DNA from: Symbiodinium natans
Taxonomy: Eukaryota > Sar > Dinophyceae > Suessiales > Symbiodiniaceae
Direction of reading: 5' to 3'
Assembly (NCBI GenBank): GCA_905221605.1
Contig: CAJNDS010000001.1
Location: 1,045,025-1,097,524, forward strand
DNA length: 52,500 nt
Shown here: in pieces, positions 48,190 through 52,500 of the stretch
Numbering within the stretch: the stretch's first letter is position 1
How the letters are laid out: each line of letters starts with the position of its first letter
The notes under the pieces: model-generated
The model's input: the letters and a program-made list of their open reading frames with translations, nothing else
Told to the model about the DNA's origin: nothing
Database searches by the model: none
Made by a program: the position numbers and the translations under genes

Positions 48190-48610
48190 TAGGGTTTAGG
48201 GTTTAGGGTTTAGGGTGTAGGGTGTAGGGTTTAGGGTTTAGGGTTTGGGGTTTGGGGTTTGGGGATTGGGGGGATTTAGGATTTAGGGATGTGTAGGGTA
48301 TAGGGATGTTTAGGGCTCAGGGTTTGGGGGGGGGGGGGGGGGGTCAGGGATGTTTCGGGCTTTAGGGGTTTAAGGTTTAGGGCTTCGGGCTTGCGGGGTT
48401 TAGGGCTTAGGCTTTAAGGCTTGGGGAGTTTAGGTTTGGGGGTGTTTAGGGGGTTTTTAGTGGTTCAGGGTCCAGGGCTTAGGGTTTGGGGGGTTCAGGG
48501 GTTTCGGGGTTTAGGGTCTAAGGCTTAGGGTTTGGGGGGTTTAGGGCTTAGGGGTTTTGCGGGTTTTGGGCTTCGGGCTGGGGATCTTGGGGCATAAAGC
48601 TTAGGGTTTC
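48190..48610. repeat. TTTAGGG array, G-run and degenerate relatives
   Basis: Array to 48250; G17 at 48328-48344; irregular G/T-rich sequence after. Confidence 0.8.
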
Positions 48611-48717
48611 CAAGGTGTGCCGTCAGTTGAGCCCGAAATGTTTGGCCATAATTCTTGGCACCACTTTGGAAGGGAATACCGGCAAATCCCTGAAACACGG
48701 GAGCTTTCTTAGCAAAA
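48611..48717 (-). CDS. Candidate exon, unknown product
   Basis: Minus strand: GGCTTTTGCTAAG| then KAPVFQGFAGIPFQSGAKNY and GQTFRAQLTAHL, ending CCTTG|GAAACC (GA donor) at an array. The plus strand is open as well (LSPKCLAIILGTTLEGN). Confidence 0.45.
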
Positions 48718-49383
48718 GCCCCAATCCCCCCAAGCCCTAAGCCCCAAACCCCACACACTTAAGCCCTACAAACCCTACGAACCCTACACACCCTACCAAC
48801 CCTACAAACCCTGCAAACCCTACAAACCCTAAGACATGAGCCTCACGCAGCACGACCCATGCCGGCATGTGCATCTCCACATACCTGGGTCAAAGCAGAG
48901 TCTGAGGGTTTAAGGTTTTAGCTCAGGGTTTGGGGTTTGGGGTTTAGGGTTTAGGGTTTAGGTTTAAGGTTTTATCTCAGGGTTTGGGGTTTAGGGTTGC
49001 TTCAGGACCCCCCCCCCCCCCCCCCGCACCAAAAACGTCCCTCAAAGGAAGACATGGTCAGCTGGTGTTTTCGGTTGCCTCAAGAATATGCTGAAGGAGC
49101 ATCCTAGACAGGATCCCGCTGAAACCCAGCAAGGGAGAGTGAACAAGATCCCAAAGGCCGCAGGAGGGCTGCAAGTGGGCACAGGGCAGTAACCATGTTC
49201 TCTCTCTAAGCCCCCCCCCAATTCGACTGAAACCCTTAAAGTCCTAAAGGGTTTAGGGTTTAGTGTTTAGGGTTCAGGGTGTGGGGTGCCCTTAAAACCC
49301 TTGCGCCCGATGAGACCTTACGACTTTTCTAAACCCTAAACCCTGAACCCTGAACAATAAACCCTAACTAGGAGTCCAACAAC
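48718..49383. repeat. Arrays, C-run, repeat J copy
   Basis: CCCTACAAA-type repeat 48740-48830; a small island 48835-48905 open on both strands; TTTGGGG at 48930-49000; C17 at 49010-49025; repeat J at 49085-49155 (open on plus, NMLKEHPRQDPAETQQGRV); arrays at 49245-49360. Confidence 0.6.
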
Positions 49384-49460
49384 CGAGGCGCGTCCGACCA
49401 AGGCTGACGTCCCCGCTGCGAAAGGCCCTCTCCCTCCGCTTCTGGATGTCGCGCTCGATT
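49384..49460 (-). CDS. Candidate exon, Arg-rich helix, GC-rich minus series
   Basis: Minus strand: CCCTCTGCAG| then IERDIQKRRERAFRSGDVSL and CCTCG|GTTGTTGG. 77 nt with both consensus borders; one of the clearest small exons. The upstream neighbour is a CCCTAAA-sense array. Confidence 0.62.
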
Positions 49461-50229
49461 CTGCAGAGGGGGCTTGGGGTAGGGTTTAGGGTTTAGGGTT
49501 TAGGGTTTAGGGATTAGGGATTAGGGTTTAGGGTTTAGGGCTTAGGGTTTAGGGTTTAGGGTTTAGGGTTTAGGGTTTAGGGTTTAGGTTTAAGGAACTG
49601 TAGGGTTCAGGGTTGAGGGTTTCTACTATATATATTTTCGGGCCCCAAAAGGGTTCCCTCATCGTAGCTTGGGGGCCTAAGCTTTTTGCTGCCTTGGTAC
49701 ATGGACCCTTACGTAGAGGGGGCTTGGGGCCTTCGGGTCTGTTTAGGGTTTAGGGTTTGGGGTTTGGGCTTTGGGCCTTGGGGTTTGGGCTGTGGGGTTT
49801 GGGGTTTGGGGTTCGGGCTCAGGGTTTGACAGTTTTAGGAGCTTGGGCTGAGAATTAGGGGTTTGTAGGGCTGCTAAGGGGCATAAGGAGACAACCCCTA
49901 AGGACCCTTAGAAGGGTCCCTCCGTTAGTCCCTTGAGGATTGCATTCCGGCTCTCCAAGGCCTCGAGTTAAACAATACAAACCTAAAAGCCCAACCGTAA
50001 AGAAGCGTGCAAACCCCAAAGCCTTATGACCCTCAACATTCAAAACCCCAACACCCGATAACCCTGAGCAGGAATACAAACCCCCAAGCCCCGAGCCCTG
50101 AGCCCTAAGCCCTGAACCCTGAACCCTGAACCCTAAACCCTGAACCCTAAACCCTAAATCCTAAACCCTAAACCCTAAACCCTAAACCCTAAACCCTAAC
50201 CCTAAACCCTAAACCCTAAACCCCAAACC
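49461..50229. repeat. Arrays, MITE D remnant, family G
   Basis: Array 49485-49590; family-D remnant 49649-49715 (TTGGTACATGGACCCTTACG); TTTGGGG variants to 49830; AAGGACCCTTAGAAGGGTCC palindrome at 49898-49922; CCCTGAA/CCCTAAA 50095-50230. Confidence 0.7.
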
Positions 50230-50232
50230 CTG

Positions 50233-50336
50233 CACCGGCCTAGGGTCGCGCCGGCGACAGCGCCCGGCCACCGGCCCCGAGTAGGGCGACGGTGTCGTCT
50301 GGGGCCGCAGGAGCGGGAAGCCTCCATCGGAAAAAG
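50233..50336 (-). CDS. Candidate exon, GC-rich minus series
   Basis: Minus strand: CCCTAACAG| to GTGCAGG|GTTTGGGG, 104 nt. Two frames cross it without stop (one reads FSDGGFPLLRPQTTPSPYSG) and a third, the most natural (WRLPAPAAPDDTVALLGAGG), stops near the end, so borders are firmer than frame. Confidence 0.42.
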
Positions 50337-50339
50337 CTG

Positions 50340-51147
50340 TTAGGGCTTGGGGGTTTGAGGGTTAGGGTTTGAGGGGTTAGGGTTGAGGGTTGAGGGTTCA
50401 GGGTTTAGTGGTTTCTTAGTTGCTAAGTTCATAAGCCCTCAAAAAGTGTGCGCTTTCAGTTTGTGGGATTTGGGGCTCACGGTGTACAGTATTTGCTATT
50501 TATTTAGGGTTCCCACCGAGGTTTGACCTTTGGGGTTCGAGGTTGAACCTACTTGGAGGTTCATGGAGAATTAGAAGTAGGACTATACGTACCCGAAATA
50601 GGGGTAATCAACTCTTTTTTGCAAATAAAGTGAGGGAAGAAAAGGGTTGGAAACTGACAAGGGCAGACCCTAAACCCTAAACCCTAAAGCCTGATGAACC
50701 CTGAACCCTAAACCCTAAACTTTCAGGGTACGCAACCGTGGGCCCCCTGAGAGTGTCGCACCGGCAAGGTTTGCAGGCAGGCCTTCCCTACGGCCGCTCC
50801 CCACACTCTGCACTCAGGTTTAGGGTTTAGGGTTTAGGGTTTAGGGTTTAGGGTTTAGGGTTCACTCAGGGTTTAGGGTTCAGGGTTTGGGTTTTAGGGA
50901 TACATTCGCTCGGAGGTACGGGTCTGGGACGGTCTAGGTCTTGAGTCAAGAACCGGAATAGAATTGGAGCCTTAAAACCCAGACTTCATAAGCCCTACAC
51001 CTTCAAGTCAGAAACCCCAAACCCAGCATCCCTGAAGCCCTAAATATCCCTTAAACCCAAAAATCAACAATCCCTTTAAACCTGAAAGCACTTGCAAGTT
51101 TAGGGTTTAGGGTTTAGGGTTTAGGGCTTAGGGCTTAGGGTTTTTCA
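50340..51147. repeat. Arrays and ambiguous islands
   Basis: 50549-50571 is a family-A end fragment. The island 50727-50815 is open on both strands (plus YATVGPLRVSHRQGLQAG after CTTTCAG; minus ECRVWGAAVGKACLQTL). Arrays at 50815-50900 and 51098-51145. Confidence 0.5.
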
Positions 51148-51148
51148 G

Positions 51149-51210
51149 CCATATGGTCACTTCTCCAAACGTTGGTCTCTTTTGGTCACTATTGTAAGGC
51201 GCCAATGACA
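51149..51210 (+). CDS. Candidate exon, unknown product
   Basis: Plus strand: GGTTTTTCAG| then PYGHFSKRWSLLVTI and |GTAAGGC, or reading on to VRRQ and a TGA. Confidence 0.45.
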
Positions 51211-51392
51211 TGTAGGGTATCCGAAAACGGGAAACCCTAAACCCCAAACGCCAAACCTGCACAACCTCAACCCGAAAACTCCTTCAGTCCTATGAGCACC
51301 GAACTGGAGCCCAAAAACCCTAAACCACAAACCCCAAACCCCAAACCCTAAACCCTAAACCCCAAACCCCAAACCCGAAGAGCCCTAAACCC

Positions 51393-51467
51393 TAAACCGG
51401 AGGCCCACCCAAATCCAGGCGGCACCTTCCTCTGATGGGGACGTTGCAGGCCTGGAACATGGTCTAA
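51393..51467 (-). CDS. Candidate exon, Cys/Arg-containing
   Basis: Minus strand: AACTTTAG| then TMFQACNVPIRGRCRLDLGG and CTCCG|GTTTAGGG. An alternative frame (HHVPGLQRPHQRKVPPGFGW) also crosses to the donor. Confidence 0.42.
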
Positions 51468-51487
51468 AGTTTGTGTGGGAGGTAGGG

Positions 51488-51800
51488 CTGAGGGTTTATA
51501 GGGTTTGTAGGGTTTATAGGATTGATAGGGTCTATAGGGTCTATGGGGTCTATAGGGTTTATAGGGTTTGTAGGGTTTATAGGGTTTATAGGGCTTTTAG
51601 GGTCTATAGGGTTTATAGGGTTTGTACGGTTTATAGGGTTTTTAGGGCCTATGGGGTTTATAGGGTTTGTAGGGCTTATAGGGTTTGTAGGGTTTATAGG
51701 GTTTATTGGGTTTTGAGGGTTTGCAGGGTTTATAGGGTCTACAGGGTTTGTAGGGTTTATAGGGTTTCTAGGGTCTATAGGGTCTATAGGGTTCATAGGA
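51488..51800. repeat. 9-bp tandem repeat GGGTTTATA
   Basis: About 34 units of TAGGGTTTATAGGGTCTA-type 9-mers, a telomeric unit with two extra bases. Because the unit is a multiple of 3, all frames on both strands are open (for example Asn-Pro-Ile repeats); these are not genes. Confidence 0.93.
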
Positions 51801-52011
51801 TTGAGGGTTCTTAGGGCTCAGGGTTTAGGGTTTAGGATTTAGGGTTTATAGTAATGTGCTTGTAGGGGTTGTAGGGTTTGTAAGGTACGGTTTATGAGGT
51901 TTACAGGGTTGATGGGATCTATAGGGTTTATAGGTAAGAGGGCCTATGTGGGCAGTGAGATCTCCAACCCAATGGCCCTAAACCCAAAACCTAAACCCTA
52001 AACTCTAAACA

Positions 52012-52040
52012 CGCTGCAGAAATTTCATGGCGTTCGCCAT
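52012..52040 (-). CDS. Candidate first exon
   Basis: Minus strand: CCCCACCATGGCG gives MANAMKFLQ and then C|GTGTTTAG or CGT|GTTTAG at an array. The favourable ATG context and immediate donor fit a short first exon of a minus-strand gene. Confidence 0.42.
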
Positions 52041-52500
52041 GGTGGGGAGGGGGGGCGGTTAGGGTTGAGGGTCAGGCCGAAGAGGGTTTAGGGTTTAGGG
52101 TTGATCCTTTAAACCTAACCCTGTAGAAAGAGGCGTTGACGTAAGCTGCTTGTTACCGGGCTAGGAACCGAAAACCAAGCCCCGGAAAAAGGCGAAGCCC
52201 TTAACAAGGCAAAACAAAAACCTCTTACGGTTGTTCCTTGGACCTTCAAGGTTGCACCCTTAGATTTTGGGGACCCTTAAGAATCTCCCATAGGAAGACA
52301 AGGACCATACTGGAAGTAGATTGAGGGGACCCTTTAGGGGTACAACCTTAGGGGTACGAGTCTTAAGCCCTTGACAAAACAAGGCCAAGCCCTAAACTCT
52401 AAACCCAAAGCCCTAACACTGACTACCGAACGCAAGGTGACTTGTGGCCCCACCCGAACCCCAAACCCGAAACAAAGTAGGGGTACACTCTCTCCCACCC
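52041..52500. other. Window end, spacer
   Basis: Short arrays at 52080-52105 and 52390-52420; 52200-52330 has AAGG/CCTT-rich inverted pieces reminiscent of family B. No gene seen. Confidence 0.5.

Noticed and set aside
51464-51814. Asn-Pro-Ile/Asp repeat protein or its plus-strand counterpart
   Set aside because: The 9-bp repeat keeps all frames open on both strands; no start context or non-repeat coding flank.

Overview
Eukaryotic nuclear DNA, most likely from a dinoflagellate (Suessiales or Symbiodiniaceae-like). Three things point there: plant-type telomeric heptamers TTTAGGG/CCCTAAA scattered through the whole window, introns with GT, GC and GA donors all ending in AG, and two repeat-protein families (ubiquitin-like head plus FNIP-type 22-residue repeats; ubiquitin-like head plus RCC1-like 41-residue repeats) that I recall as expanded in these algae. 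The species call is inference. There is no bacterial-type organisation, rRNA, convincing tRNA or CRISPR.

Layout. About one short telomeric array per 0.5 kb, in both orientations, so this is interstitial telomeric repeat and not a chromosome end. Between arrays lie (i) three FNIP-repeat loci on the minus strand: an intact two-exon gene at 5523-7819, a frameshifted copy at 26025-27667 and an intact two-exon gene at 34761-37071; (ii) a five-exon RCC1-like gene at 13982-15882; (iii) a reconstructed five-exon gene of unknown function at 3827-4744; (iv) a 1.49 kb element at 30423-31909 with terminal inverted repeats, a 4-bp target duplication and a 430-residue ORF; (v) many small open islands of 30-160 bp with splice-like borders that read as exons, most convincingly a GC-rich minus-strand series running across the window (one holds an EF-hand loop); (vi) at least eight families of short palindromic MITE-like elements; (vii) microsatellites and minisatellites: (GTT)n, TTTG, CG, (CAG)39, a 9-bp telomere-derived repeat, and a tandem repeat of about 100-150 bp.

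Main observation. Many telomeric arrays behave as introns. In the sense TTTAGGG orientation the array itself supplies a donor (G|GTTTAG) and an acceptor (TTTAG|G), and reading frames join in phase across it (2420-2525, 42029-42140, 42741-42853, 44326-44425, 46092-46318). In the opposite orientation the borders come from flanking direct repeats (AGGT at 36884-37001 in FNIP gene 3; GATG at 3858-4096). One array sits inside a MITE flanked by an exact ACTT duplication. Together these suggest telomeric repeat is inserted at staggered breaks with about 4-bp duplications and is tolerated in genes because it is spliced: a telomere-derived counterpart of introner elements. A TIR-bearing introner family shares the 4-bp duplications and has one copy carrying a long ORF.

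Limits: everything was read by eye, without similarity search, RNA data or codon statistics. Short exon calls are often ambiguous for strand and frame; this is stated for each.
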